A DNA stretch of 64,000 bases, taken from CAIUMH01 sp963758555. GTDB taxonomy: Bacteria > Actinomycetota > Acidimicrobiia > Acidimicrobiales > RAAP-2. A program made the position numbers and the translations under genes. Shown here piece by piece: positions 24,467 through 32,520 of this stretch. The notes under the pieces were generated by a model. It ran no database searches. It was given only the letters and a program-made list of their open reading frames with translations, and was not told where the DNA came from. Numbering within the stretch: position 1 is the first letter of the stretch; the number at the start of each line of letters is the position of its first letter. The stretch lies in NCBI GenBank assembly GCA_963758555.1, contig CAVWVW010000003.1, forward strand, positions 124,001 to 188,000, given 5' to 3'.

Positions 24467-25894
24467 ATGCTCTTCCCGACCACTGACTTCGCCATCTTCT
24501 TCTTGGTGGCGTTCACGATTATGTGGGCGCTCAACTCGAAGCCGGCGCTGTGGAAGATCGCCACGCTCGGGCTCTCCTACTTCTTCTACGGCTGGTGGGA
24601 TCCCCGCTTCGTCCTCCTGCTCGTCGCCGAGACGGCGATCGCCCACGTCGGTGCGCGGATGATCCATCGGAGCACCGATGACTCGGTTCGCAAGTGGTGG
24701 ATGATCGGCTCGGTCGCGGCCTTGCTCGGGATCCTCGGGTACTTCAAGTACGTCGGCTTCTTCGCCGTCAACGTCGACAACGTGGCGCGCTCGCTCCACC
24801 TCGGGAACCTGGTGCCCCTGATCCAGCCCACCTTGCCCGTGGCCATCAGCTTCTTCACCTTCATGGCGATCAGCTACGTGATCGACGTCTACCACCGACA
24901 GCTCGAACCGGCGCTGCCCCTCGATCTGGCCGTGTACCTGGCCTTCTTCCCACACCTCGTCGCTGGCCCCATCGTGCGCGGCTCAGAGCTGCTGCCACAG
25001 ATCCGGCACCGACGAGACCCCAACCACCTCGACTACAGCCGCGCCTTCCAGCTGATCCTGCGCGGCATGTTCAAGAAGGTCGTCATCTCGAGCTACGTCG
25101 GCACGGCAATCGTCGACCCGGTCTTCATCTCGCCTCACAGCCACTCGGCCCTCGAGGTGCTCTTCGCCATCTGGGGCTATGCGGTCCAGATCTTCTGCGA
25201 CTTCTCGGGCTACACCGACATCGCCATCGGCCTCGCCCTGCTCCTCGGCATCAAGTTCCCGATCAACTTCGATGCCCCCTACTCAGCCGACTCGCTCCAG
25301 GACTTCTGGCGGCGCTGGCACATCACGCTCTCTCGCTGGCTGCGCGACTACCTCTACATCCCCCTGGGTGGGAACCGGGGCTCGAAGGCCGAGGTGGCGC
25401 GCAACATCATGATCACGATGGTCCTCGGTGGCCTGTGGCACGGTGCCAACTGGACCTTCTTGATCTGGGGCGCCCTGCACGGCGCAGGCCAGGTCGTGGG
25501 ACACCTCCGCCGAGAGCGTCGACGAGCCGCGGGCCTGCCTGAGCCGACCCCCTCGAGATGGCGTCACGCCTGGAGCGTGTTCCTCACGTTCCAGTTCGTC
25601 TGCTTGGCGTGGGTGTTCTTCCGGGCCACGTCCGTCTCCAACGCCTTCGCCATGCTCGGGAGGCTCTTCACGGGCTGGGGCATGCCGTCGCCCCTCGTCA
25701 CGTTCTGGGTCGTCGCCTCCATCGTGGCGGTGCTGGCCATCCAGCAGCTGCCCCAGCGCCTCGGCGACCGCTTCGTGGCCGAGATGTCCCACGCCCGACT
25801 CGCCATCCAGATCGGGGTTGGCGCTGTCGTGCTGCTGTGCATCACCACCCTCGGGCCCACCGGTGTGGCGCCCTTCATCTACTACCGCTTCTGA
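24467..25894 (+). CDS. MBOAT-family O-acyltransferase (AlgI/DltB-like)
   Basis: Polytopic membrane O-acyltransferase, 475 residues with about ten membrane segments. Family hallmarks: AISYVIDVYHRQ, FFPHLVAGPIVRGSELLPQ, QIFCDFSGYTDIAIG, DFWRRWHITLSRWLRDYLYIPLGGNRG and the catalytic-site histidine in LGGLWHGANWTF. It probably moves acyl (often acetyl) groups onto an extracellular polymer. The next gene is a membrane-anchored SGNH hydrolase, the partner expected in such two-protein acetylation systems. The polymer is unknown. Confidence 0.9.
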   Translation: MLFPTTDFAIFFLVAFTIMWALNSKPALWKIATLGLSYFFYGWWDPRFVLLLVAETAIAHVGARMIHRSTDDSVRKWWMIGSVAALLGILGYFKYVGFFAVNVDNVARSLHLGNLVPLIQPTLPVAISFFTFMAISYVIDVYHRQLEPALPLDLAVYLAFFPHLVAGPIVRGSELLPQIRHRRDPNHLDYSRAFQLILRGMFKKVVISSYVGTAIVDPVFISPHSHSALEVLFAIWGYAVQIFCDFSGYTDIAIGLALLLGIKFPINFDAPYSADSLQDFWRRWHITLSRWLRDYLYIPLGGNRGSKAEVARNIMITMVLGGLWHGANWTFLIWGALHGAGQVVGHLRRERRRAAGLPEPTPSRWRHAWSVFLTFQFVCLAWVFFRATSVSNAFAMLGRLFTGWGMPSPLVTFWVVASIVAVLAIQQLPQRLGDRFVAEMSHARLAIQIGVGAVVLLCITTLGPTGVAPFIYYRF

Positions 25895-25916
25895 GCTCGT
25901 GACCACCTCTCGGAGC

Positions 25917-25976
25917 ACGACCGGTCGTAGCATCGCTGCCGTGCAGGCCGACTCTCGAACTCGGTGGACGTCGTGA
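25917..25976 (+). promoter_or_regulatory. Promoter, palindrome and 11-codon leader frame before the SGNH gene
   Basis: A 12-bp palindrome ACGACCGGTCGT (25917-25928) abuts TAGCAT (25928-25933). Seven bases later a GTG at 25941 opens an 11-codon frame (MQADSRTRWTS) whose TGA (25974-25976) overlaps the GTG at 25973 of the SGNH gene. This could be a coupled leader peptide, or a one-base error could be hiding the real N terminus. Confidence 0.4.
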
Positions 25977-27001
25977 CGGCCGAGCTCGACGAGGCCGACG
26001 CGACCCCCCTCCACGGCCGTCGGCTCACCAGGGCTCGCCGGCCATGGACGAGCGTGCTCGGCATCATGGCAGCCTCCCTGGCGCTCTGGATGGTGCTCGA
26101 CGCCACCACCCTTCGCCACAACGCCCAGGTCTCGCCGATCGGCACGAGACGGACGGTGGCTCTCGCGTTCTTGAACCCGCTTGCCTCGACCACCAGCGTC
26201 CTTCAGATCGCCGACTTCGAGAAGGCAGCCAACGCCCTCCTGGGGCGCGACGGCAACGTGATCGGCAACGGACGGACCTTCGTCGTCTCGGGCCCGACAC
26301 CGACCTCCCACACCAAGCCCCCGGCGAAGCCCCACGGGTCCGGGCCACCGTCCAACCCGCTGGCGCACCCGAGCGCAGCCGAGCCGCTTCGAGCACTGTT
26401 GATCGGTGACTCGCTGGGCTTGGACCTCGGGGGGTCGCTGCAAAACGCCCTGGCCGCCACCGGCGTCGTCAGCGCCACCCTGGACGGCAAGGAGTCCACG
26501 GGGCTCACGCGCCCGGACTACTTCAACTGGCCCCAAGAGCTCTCGAGCGATCTGGCCAGCCAGCACCCCCAGGTCGTCGTGGCCATGATGGGTGCCAACG
26601 ACCCTCAGGACTTCCTGGGTCCGCCCGACGTGCCCTTCGGCACTGAGGCGTGGAACACCGAGTACTTCCACCGGGCCCGCTCGTTCATGCGCCTCGCCAC
26701 CTCCCAGGGAGCGAAGCTCATCTGGGTGGGCCTGCCCCCGATGCAAGACCCCGTGCTCAACCAGAAGGTGCAGGCGATCAACGCACTCCAGCACCGGGCA
26801 GCCAAGAGCATCCACGGGGTGGAGTACGTCAGCGCCGACAAGGTGCTCGGTGACACGTACTCGCCGTTCACCACGGTCAACGGTCAGGTGATCAACACGA
26901 GGACGCCCGACGGCATCCACATCACCCCTCAGGGCGGCAGCCTGCTGGCCAACGCCGTGGTGGCGAGGATGCACAGCGCGCTCGGCATCAACCTGCCCTA
27001 G
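25973..27001 (+). CDS. Membrane-anchored SGNH/GDSL hydrolase (DUF459-like)
   Basis: About 342 residues: a cytoplasmic N terminus, one membrane anchor (SVLGIMAASLALWMVL), a Pro-rich linker (KPPAKPHGSGPPSNP) and an external SGNH domain. Catalytic blocks: IGDSLGLDLGGS (serine), MMGANDPQD (asparagine) and DGIHITPQG (Asp-x-x-His). It probably completes acyl transfer onto a surface polymer with the preceding MBOAT protein, as AlgJ/AlgX-type proteins do. GTG starts at 25964 and 25973 are both possible; 25973 is preferred for its overlap with the leader frame. Confidence 0.8.
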   Translation: MTAELDEADATPLHGRRLTRARRPWTSVLGIMAASLALWMVLDATTLRHNAQVSPIGTRRTVALAFLNPLASTTSVLQIADFEKAANALLGRDGNVIGNGRTFVVSGPTPTSHTKPPAKPHGSGPPSNPLAHPSAAEPLRALLIGDSLGLDLGGSLQNALAATGVVSATLDGKESTGLTRPDYFNWPQELSSDLASQHPQVVVAMMGANDPQDFLGPPDVPFGTEAWNTEYFHRARSFMRLATSQGAKLIWVGLPPMQDPVLNQKVQAINALQHRAAKSIHGVEYVSADKVLGDTYSPFTTVNGQVINTRTPDGIHITPQGGSLLANAVVARMHSALGINLP

Positions 27002-27011
27002 CGCTCCTCGC

Positions 27012-27716
27012 TCAGACGAGAGGCCACGGGTACGGCGGATACGGCCGGTCGTCATCGGGCGCAGGCAGCACGCCGTCGTCGAGCAGCAGGCGAGCTCGCC
27101 GCATCGTGGCGACGATCTCATCCTCGCTCAGCAGCTCATCGAGACCCTCGGGCACGATGGTGGCCACACGGGCGATGCCAGCCCGCAGGCCCTCGACCAG
27201 CGGCTCGCCGGCGAAGTCCCAGATCACGGTGCGCAGCTTGTCCTCCTCGTGGAAGCACAGGCCGTGGTCGATCGCCCAGAGCTCGTCGCCCGAGCGCAGC
27301 ACGTGGCCGCTCTTGCGATCGGAGTTGTTCGCCACGACGTCGAAGGCGGCGAGCGCTTGGAGGGTTGCCGCGAACTGGGGCTCGTCTCTGAGGGTGAAGT
27401 AGTGACTCGAGAGATCCTCATCGACGAATCGCTGGAGCGATCCGGGCCCGGCCGGCGCATCAAGGCGAGTGACGGTCTCGGGCACGAGGCCGAGACCCAT
27501 GTGCTCGGCCACCAGGTACGCCGCTACCTCTCGACGCCAGAGACCTTGGGGGAAGTCCCAGAGCGGGCGCTCTCCTGCCTCGGGCTTGTACACGGCGTGC
27601 TCGGTTCGACCCTCGAACGAGACGAGGGCAAGCAGGGTGGTGTTCGAGCTGTTGGCGAAGCGGCCCTCGATCTCCACCGTGCCGTGGGCGAGGAGCTCGA
27701 GGACCTCGTCGGTCAC
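27012..27716 (-). CDS. SCO1664-family protein (PI3/4-kinase-like fold)
   Basis: About 234 residues with features of a small kinase-like domain: HAVYKPEAGERPLWDFPQG, DVVANNSDRKSGHVL as a catalytic-loop-like block and WAIDHGLCFHEEDKL as a metal-binding-like block. This is the SCO1664 family found across actinobacteria beside DUF3090 and a histidine phosphatase, the same trio as here. Function is not established. GTG at 27716 is preferred because it overlaps the DUF3090 stop (GTGA); an in-frame GTG lies at 27752. Confidence 0.82.
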   Translation of the reverse strand: MTDEVLELLAHGTVEIEGRFANSSNTTLLALVSFEGRTEHAVYKPEAGERPLWDFPQGLWRREVAAYLVAEHMGLGLVPETVTRLDAPAGPGSLQRFVDEDLSSHYFTLRDEPQFAATLQALAAFDVVANNSDRKSGHVLRSGDELWAIDHGLCFHEEDKLRTVIWDFAGEPLVEGLRAGIARVATIVPEGLDELLSEDEIVATMRRARLLLDDGVLPAPDDDRPYPPYPWPLV

Positions 27717-28207
27717 GTGAGCGGAGCGTGGTGCCCGTTGGTCCGAGGGCAATCGTGGCCTCGCTCATCCAAGGGGAAGCCGCAGAGCGGACACGGCGGC
27801 CGCCCCGCTTCGACGAGGGAGGTGGCGCGGATGGCAAAGGCAGCCGCCTGCTCTCGGGTCACGGTGATCGTGGCGGTGTCACCCTCTTCCTCGCCGATCT
27901 CCTCGATCATGACCTGAACCTCGCCAAGCTCCTCGTCGATGGCGACGGACAGGTTCCCGACGATGAAGTCGATGCCGTCGTCGGGGCTCAGGATCAGCTC
28001 GAGCTCCTCGGGGAGGTGCCCTGGGCGCCCCATGCCCTCGATGGCTCTCGTGAGGTAGGTGGCGAGGACCGCGATCTGCTGCTTCTCGACCTTGACCGTC
28101 AAGCTGCGTGCGCCTTCGGAGGCTTGGAGCAGGAAGGTCCGAGCGCCCACCTCGCCGACGGTGCCGACGGTGAAGCGCTCGGCGTTGTGGAACTCGTGGT
28201 GGGTCAT
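27713..28207 (-). CDS. DUF3090 family protein
   Basis: 164 residues, function unknown. Beta-rich body (RTFLLQASEGARSLTVKVEKQQIAVLA, cut here only in naming) and a C-terminal knuckle CPLCGFPLDERGHDCPR that could bind zinc. It is the middle gene of the phosphatase-DUF3090-SCO1664 operon: its ATG overlaps the phosphatase stop (ATGA) and its stop overlaps the SCO1664 start. Confidence 0.85.
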   Translation of the reverse strand: MTHHEFHNAERFTVGTVGEVGARTFLLQASEGARSLTVKVEKQQIAVLATYLTRAIEGMGRPGHLPEELELILSPDDGIDFIVGNLSVAIDEELGEVQVMIEEIGEEEGDTATITVTREQAAAFAIRATSLVEAGRPPCPLCGFPLDERGHDCPRTNGHHAPLT

Positions 28208-28854
28208 GACAGAGCGATCTCCTTGAGCGAGCCTGTGGTGTTCATGTTGAGCACGACGGCGCCGTGCTCGCCGAGCAGCACCGTGCTGATCGAGCATGGT
28301 GAGACGACGAGCCGCTGGAAGCAGTCGAGCGGCGAGCCTGCGGCCATCGAGAGCACGGCCTTGATCGGGTCGGCGTGGCTGACGGCGACGATGGTCTCGC
28401 CTCGATGGCGCTCGCCGAGCGCGAGCACCGCCTCCCACGTCCTGGTGGCCATCTCAGAGAAGGACTCGCCTTCGGGAAAGCGGAAGACCGACGGCGACGC
28501 TTGGACCTGTGACCACTCACGTTTCTTGCGCAGCGCGGTGAGGCGCTTTCCCGTCCAGTCCCCGAAGTCACATTCGAGCAGGCCCTGCTCGGTGCGCACG
28601 CGCAGGCCCAGCGCTCTCGCGATCGGCTGCGCCGTCTGGCGCGTGCGTTCGAGAGGCGACGCGTAGACAGCGGTCGGGGGCTTCTCGAGCTCGGCGATGC
28701 GCTGAGCCGCTGCCTCGGCCTGCGCCAAGCCCTCGTCGGAGAGGTTGAGTCCGGGGGCTCGGCCAGGCAGCACCCTGCCGGTCGAGGGGGTCTTCCCGTG
28801 TCGCACCAGCATGATCAGCGTGCTGGTGGGTTTGGGGGCCTTGGGTGGTGCCAT
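28204..28854 (-). CDS. Histidine phosphatase (phosphoglycerate mutase-like)
   Basis: 216 residues. The catalytic LVRHGKT motif carries the phosphohistidine, with YASPLERTRQTAQPIA, LLECDFGDWTGK and the second histidine in IVAVSHADPIKA. It belongs to the MSMEG_4193-type family associated with DUF3090 and SCO1664. Substrate unknown. TACGAT ends 8 bases before the ATG at 28854, so the operon mRNA is probably leaderless. The frame remains open upstream into the neighbouring gene without conserved content. Confidence 0.88.
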   Translation of the reverse strand: MAPPKAPKPTSTLIMLVRHGKTPSTGRVLPGRAPGLNLSDEGLAQAEAAAQRIAELEKPPTAVYASPLERTRQTAQPIARALGLRVRTEQGLLECDFGDWTGKRLTALRKKREWSQVQASPSVFRFPEGESFSEMATRTWEAVLALGERHRGETIVAVSHADPIKAVLSMAAGSPLDCFQRLVVSPCSISTVLLGEHGAVVLNMNTTGSLKEIALS

Positions 28855-28862
28855 AGGGGGCC

Positions 28863-28868
28863 ATCGTA
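28863..28868 (-). promoter_or_regulatory. -10 box for the phosphatase-DUF3090-SCO1664 operon (leaderless)
   Basis: TACGAT on the minus strand, 8 bases before the ATG at 28854. Confidence 0.45.
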
Positions 28869-28901
28869 GACAGGCCTCACCACGCAGCCTTCCGGCTCGC
28901 C

Positions 28902-30023
28902 CTACGAGACGGGGAGCCTTCCAGGGGTGGGCAGCGCCGTCGAGGGCCAGCGCTTGCGGCTCACCCCGGCGAGGCGCCGCATGAGGGCGAGCGCCCCAGG
29001 ATCCTCGTCGCCAGGGCGGACCTCGACGGCCCCAGCGGCAAGCATCGCGTCGAGGAGCTCTCGACCTTGCTCTGTGCGCACGATGGTCAGCGTCCAGTCG
29101 TTGTACTCGCCGATCCCACCTGTGCTGATGTCGGCGTGCTCGGCCGCGAAGTCGGGGCACGAGGTGCAGCCCTCGCGCGTCCAGGCGTGGCACTCCTTGA
29201 GCGGGACTTCGACGTAGGAGCCGTCTTTGAGCCACAGCTGGAAGACACCCTTGATGTTCATCTTGGCGATGTCCTCGCGAGCCACGCCGTACTTGGCTTC
29301 GAAGAGCTCTTCGAAGATGGCGTCGTCGAAGGTCTTCGAGCACAGCAGGCCGATCGTCAGCCCGAGCCGGCGGGCGATCTTGCCGGCCTTGCGCGCCTGC
29401 ATCGCTCCGGGAGCCGAGGTCTGGCAGCCCATGCCCACGAGGGCGATGCGCTCGGCACCCCCCTCGACGGCCTCGGGGTAGGCCAAGGTGTTCGCGCAGT
29501 AGGTGTAGCGCGACCCTGCCGTGGCCATGATCTCGTCTCGGGTGCGCACGACCGTGGGCTTGGTCCGCCAAGGACCAGCCTCGTCATCGAAGGCGGATAC
29601 CAGCGCCGCGTCGATGAGGTCGTGCTCGAGCGCGAAGCAGAGGAGTGCGGAGACGAAGCCACCGTCTTGTCCGGCTGCCGCCAGCTCCGGATCGGTGGCA
29701 CGAGCCAGCACGATGTCGAGCGAGATGCCGGCCACCTCGTCAGCCGTCCTCACGCGACCGAATCGCTTCTCGTCGATCTCCTCTTCCCAGCCGCGGAAGC
29801 GAGGGCACGCCCGCGTGCACAGCGTGCAGCCCTTCTCGCCGTGGGTGCAGTTGCGAAGATCACCGTCGATGTCGAGGTGGAAGGGCTTGTAGGCCCCCTC
29901 GGCGGTGTTGTAGTCGAGCACGTCGTGGGGACAGGCGATCACGCACCCTGCGCAGCCTGTGCACAGACCTCCCGTGACCACTTCGTCGTAGAGCTCAGTC
30001 CATTGGGGCTTGTCGGCAGACAC
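28902..30023 (-). CDS. Coenzyme F420 hydrogenase/dehydrogenase beta-subunit family protein
   Basis: Iron-sulfur flavoprotein of the FrhB/COG1035 family, which exchanges electrons with F420 or a similar deazaflavin. About 373 residues. N-terminal cluster motifs LCTGCAGCVIACP and CTLCTRACP, then the FrhB domain (GGFVSALL, VGMGCQTSAPGAMQ, GLLCSKTFDD, CTSCPDFAAEHADISTGG). A TAGGGT box ends 7 bases before the GTG at 30023, favoured over the GTG at 30032. It is divergent from fpg. The electron acceptor is not shown by context. Confidence 0.87.
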   Translation of the reverse strand: MSADKPQWTELYDEVVTGGLCTGCAGCVIACPHDVLDYNTAEGAYKPFHLDIDGDLRNCTHGEKGCTLCTRACPRFRGWEEEIDEKRFGRVRTADEVAGISLDIVLARATDPELAAAGQDGGFVSALLCFALEHDLIDAALVSAFDDEAGPWRTKPTVVRTRDEIMATAGSRYTYCANTLAYPEAVEGGAERIALVGMGCQTSAPGAMQARKAGKIARRLGLTIGLLCSKTFDDAIFEELFEAKYGVAREDIAKMNIKGVFQLWLKDGSYVEVPLKECHAWTREGCTSCPDFAAEHADISTGGIGEYNDWTLTIVRTEQGRELLDAMLAAGAVEVRPGDEDPGALALMRRLAGVSRKRWPSTALPTPGRLPVS

Positions 30024-30030
30024 GAAGGCC

Positions 30031-30072
30031 ACCCTAGTGACGAGGCGCGACCCGTGTTGTGACCACTACCGT
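30031..30072. promoter_or_regulatory. Divergent leaderless promoters between the F420 gene and fpg
   Basis: Leftward: TAGGGT (complement of 30031-30036), 7 bases to the GTG at 30023. Rightward: TACCGT (30067-30072), 6 bases to the GTG at 30079. No ribosome sites are seen for either gene. Confidence 0.5.
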
Positions 30073-30078
30073 GCCCTG

Positions 30079-30864
30079 GTGCCTGAGATTCTCGAGATCG
30101 AGTACTACCGAGCCTTGGCCACCGCAGCCCTCGAGCGTGAGATCGAGAGCGTCTGGGTCGATGAGCTGGCCAGCCGAGGCTTGGAGCCCGGGGTCGAGCT
30201 CGATGCCATCTTGCCTTCGCTCAGCTTCCAGGCGGCTCGTCGTCGAGGCAAGCTCCTCTTGCTCGACACCGAAGGGCCTACCCTCGGGATGCGCTTCGGG
30301 ATGACCGGTGGCCTCCTCCTCGACGGGCTCGCGGGCGTCGATCGGCTCCGCTACGGACCGGGATCCTACGAAGAGCGTTGGATCAGAGCGCGGGTCCGCT
30401 TCCGTGACGGGGGAGAGATGCTGCTCCATGACCCTCGGCGGCTCGGGAGGCTCCTGCTCGATCCCGATGAGGAGGCGCTCGGCCCGGACGCCTTCTCGCT
30501 CACCCTCGGCCAGCTCCGGGCGGCGCTGAGCTCCCGGGCCGCCGAGGGCCCCCCGCTCAAGGCGCGCCTGCTCGACCAGTCGAAGATCGCAGGCATCGGG
30601 AACCTCTTGGCCGACGAGATGCTCTATCGAGCGAACCTCGACCCACGTCGCGCGTCGACGTCGCTCAGCGAGGTCGAGCTCAAGCGCCTCCATCGCCAGA
30701 TCCGGGCCACCCTCGCAGAGCTCTTCGCCCGGGGTGGCTCGCACACCGGTGACCACATGGAGGCCCGCGTGCCGCAGGGACGCTGCCCGAAGGACGGGGC
30801 GGCGATGCACCGAGCGACCATCGGGGGCCGGACCACCTACTGGTGCAGCGAGCATCAGCGCTGA
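30079..30864 (+). CDS. Fpg/Nei-family DNA glycosylase
   Basis: Base-excision repair glycosylase/AP lyase. 261 residues from a GTG that places Pro-Glu (PEILEIEYYR) right after the initiator, giving the catalytic N-terminal proline. The H2TH region is GIGNLLADEMLYRANLDPRR. The C-terminal zinc finger is altered: CPKDG and YWCSEHQ replace the two CxxC pairs, leaving ligands Cys, Asp, Cys, His. A TACCGT box 6 bases upstream supports the start; an earlier in-frame ATG at 30010 would put the catalytic proline inside the chain and is rejected. Confidence 0.87.
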   Translation: MPEILEIEYYRALATAALEREIESVWVDELASRGLEPGVELDAILPSLSFQAARRRGKLLLLDTEGPTLGMRFGMTGGLLLDGLAGVDRLRYGPGSYEERWIRARVRFRDGGEMLLHDPRRLGRLLLDPDEEALGPDAFSLTLGQLRAALSSRAAEGPPLKARLLDQSKIAGIGNLLADEMLYRANLDPRRASTSLSEVELKRLHRQIRATLAELFARGGSHTGDHMEARVPQGRCPKDGAAMHRATIGGRTTYWCSEHQR

Positions 30865-30885
30865 GGGAATCGGGCCTTCATCATG

Positions 30886-30959
30886 AGGTTTCCGATCAGG
30901 GATTCTTACGGGTTTCTTCGAGACACCCGCAGGTTTCATTGAAGTTCGATCCCTACCTT
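30886..30959 (+). promoter_or_regulatory. Three direct repeats and -10 box before the membrane protein gene
   Basis: RGGTTTC occurs at 30886-30892, 30910-30916 and 30931-30937, spaced 24 and 21 bases (about two helical turns). TACCTT (30954-30959) is 17 bases after the third copy, so that copy occupies the -35 position; 8 bases then lead to the ATG at 30968. It looks like a binding array for an activator or an alternative sigma factor. Confidence 0.45.
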
Positions 30960-30967
30960 CTCGAACT

Positions 30968-32500
30968 ATGACGACCGACGTGATCGAGCCAGCGACCATC
31001 GAGCCACCTGAGGGCACTGAGGCGCCGCCTGCAGGACGCGGGACGCTCTGGGCTGAGATCGGGGTGGCCGTGGTCACCTTCCTTGGCTTCTGCGTGGTGA
31101 TCCTGCTCAAGAAGGCCCAGCTCATGGAGCCTGACGACTACGCCTATCGAGCGTCCATCGTGGCGCTGAGCGAGGGGCACATCGCACTGACCACGGCGCA
31201 GTATCACGCGCTCAGCAAGCAGGTCGGTGGCATCCAGCAGTGGGTCCAGCTGCCCAGCGGCAAGTGGATGAGCGAGAAGAACCCGGGCTACCCGTTCTAC
31301 GCCGTGGTCTTCCAGTGGCTGCACGCGCTGCGCTTCGCGCCGCTCTTCGCCGGTGGCCTCGCGTCGACGAGCCTGTTCCTCGCGGCTCGCAAGTGGCTCG
31401 GCCGTTGGGCGGGGACCTGGGCAACAATCTTCTTCCTCGCCTCCGGGATGGCGATGGCCTTCGCCTACCGCTCCACGATGCCAACCTTCACCGATGCCTC
31501 GTTCATCGCGGCGGGAGCCGGAGCGATCCTCTGGGCGATGCTGAGCATGGAGGCCTCGACAAGGCGCCGAACCGTCGTCGGCCTCCTGGGGTTCTTGTCT
31601 CTGGAGCTCGCCACGTTCATGCGCTACACCGACGTGATCATGCTGATCGTGGCGGCCATCGCGGTGGTCGTCTGCTTCAAGGCGGCGAAGCTCCGACGCT
31701 CCATGCTGGCGTGGTGGCTCGGCTCGGTGGTGGTCTTCGGAGCGATGGTCTTGATCTTCGACACGATCTTCTACGGGCACCCGACCAAGACGGGTTACGC
31801 CAACGGCGAGATCACGTTCTCGATGAGCTCGATCATCCCCAACCTCAAGCACATGCCCAATCAGTTGGTCCACGCCATCCCGGCCATCGTGCTGGCACTG
31901 GCGGGGCTCGTCTGGATGGTGGTGAGGCTCATCAGGCGACGCCGAGCGACGACGGCTAGCACCCTTCGTGACCAAGCCAGGCGAGACGGTCTGGTCGGAC
32001 TCTTCCTGGCTGCAGGTTGGCTGGGACTCTGGGGTCTCTACTCGGCCTACACCTGGACAGCGCAGATGGGAGGAGGCGTCTCAACCGGCGGGAGCTTCCC
32101 AGGCGGTAAAGCGCTTGGCGGCCGAATCCTCGGCGGCGGTTTGCCTGGGGGCGGAGGAGGCTCCATCCACGTGATCCGCTTCTACGTGCCCGCCATCGGT
32201 CTGGTGGCGCTGTTGGCGGCCTGGTTCGTCATGCAGCTGCCTCGCTGGCTCCCGCCGCTGATCGCCTTGGTGGCGGTGGGCACTGCCTACGGCTCGTTTC
32301 ACTCCCTGGTGGAGGCAGGAAGCCTGGGTGGGAACTTCGGAGGCAGCGGCAGCTTCCCCGGCTTCGGCTCGGGTCATCGACCGAGCGGCAGTGGTCGATT
32401 CGGGAGGTACGGCACGCTGCCCAAGGGCTTCAAGCTGCCCGCTGGAGCAAGGCCACCCGCCGGCTTCAGGCCACCTGCAGGTTTCAGGCCACCAAGCTGA
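30968..32500 (+). CDS. Polytopic membrane protein with Gly- and Pro-rich loops
   Basis: 510 residues, about ten membrane segments. I do not recognise a specific family. The layout (acidic EPDDYAYR after the first span, then pairs of spans) recalls lipid-linked-sugar mannosyltransferase (GT39/GT83-like) membrane proteins, and the DD could be catalytic. A Gly-rich external loop (GGGVSTGGSFPGGK and neighbours, about 375-405) precedes the last spans. The tail is rich in Gly, Ser and Phe and ends in a PPAGFR repeat. Leaderless start. No clear operon partner. Confidence 0.6.
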   Translation: MTTDVIEPATIEPPEGTEAPPAGRGTLWAEIGVAVVTFLGFCVVILLKKAQLMEPDDYAYRASIVALSEGHIALTTAQYHALSKQVGGIQQWVQLPSGKWMSEKNPGYPFYAVVFQWLHALRFAPLFAGGLASTSLFLAARKWLGRWAGTWATIFFLASGMAMAFAYRSTMPTFTDASFIAAGAGAILWAMLSMEASTRRRTVVGLLGFLSLELATFMRYTDVIMLIVAAIAVVVCFKAAKLRRSMLAWWLGSVVVFGAMVLIFDTIFYGHPTKTGYANGEITFSMSSIIPNLKHMPNQLVHAIPAIVLALAGLVWMVVRLIRRRRATTASTLRDQARRDGLVGLFLAAGWLGLWGLYSAYTWTAQMGGGVSTGGSFPGGKALGGRILGGGLPGGGGGSIHVIRFYVPAIGLVALLAAWFVMQLPRWLPPLIALVAVGTAYGSFHSLVEAGSLGGNFGGSGSFPGFGSGHRPSGSGRFGRYGTLPKGFKLPAGARPPAGFRPPAGFRPPS

Positions 32501-32520
32501 GCAGGGCTCGCTCAGCTTGC

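Noticed and set aside
25283..27121. A 612-codon minus-strand frame over the MBOAT and SGNH genes
   Set aside because: The opposite strand holds well-conserved proteins; the antisense translation is low-complexity, charged and unrelated to any family.
29067..30062. A 331-codon plus-strand frame opposite the F420-family gene
   Set aside because: Antisense shadow. The minus strand has two ferredoxin-type cysteine motifs and the FrhB domain.
30010..30078. An earlier ATG for fpg at 30010
   Set aside because: It would bury the catalytic N-terminal proline; the GTG at 30079 with a leaderless promoter gives Pro-Glu immediately after the initiator.
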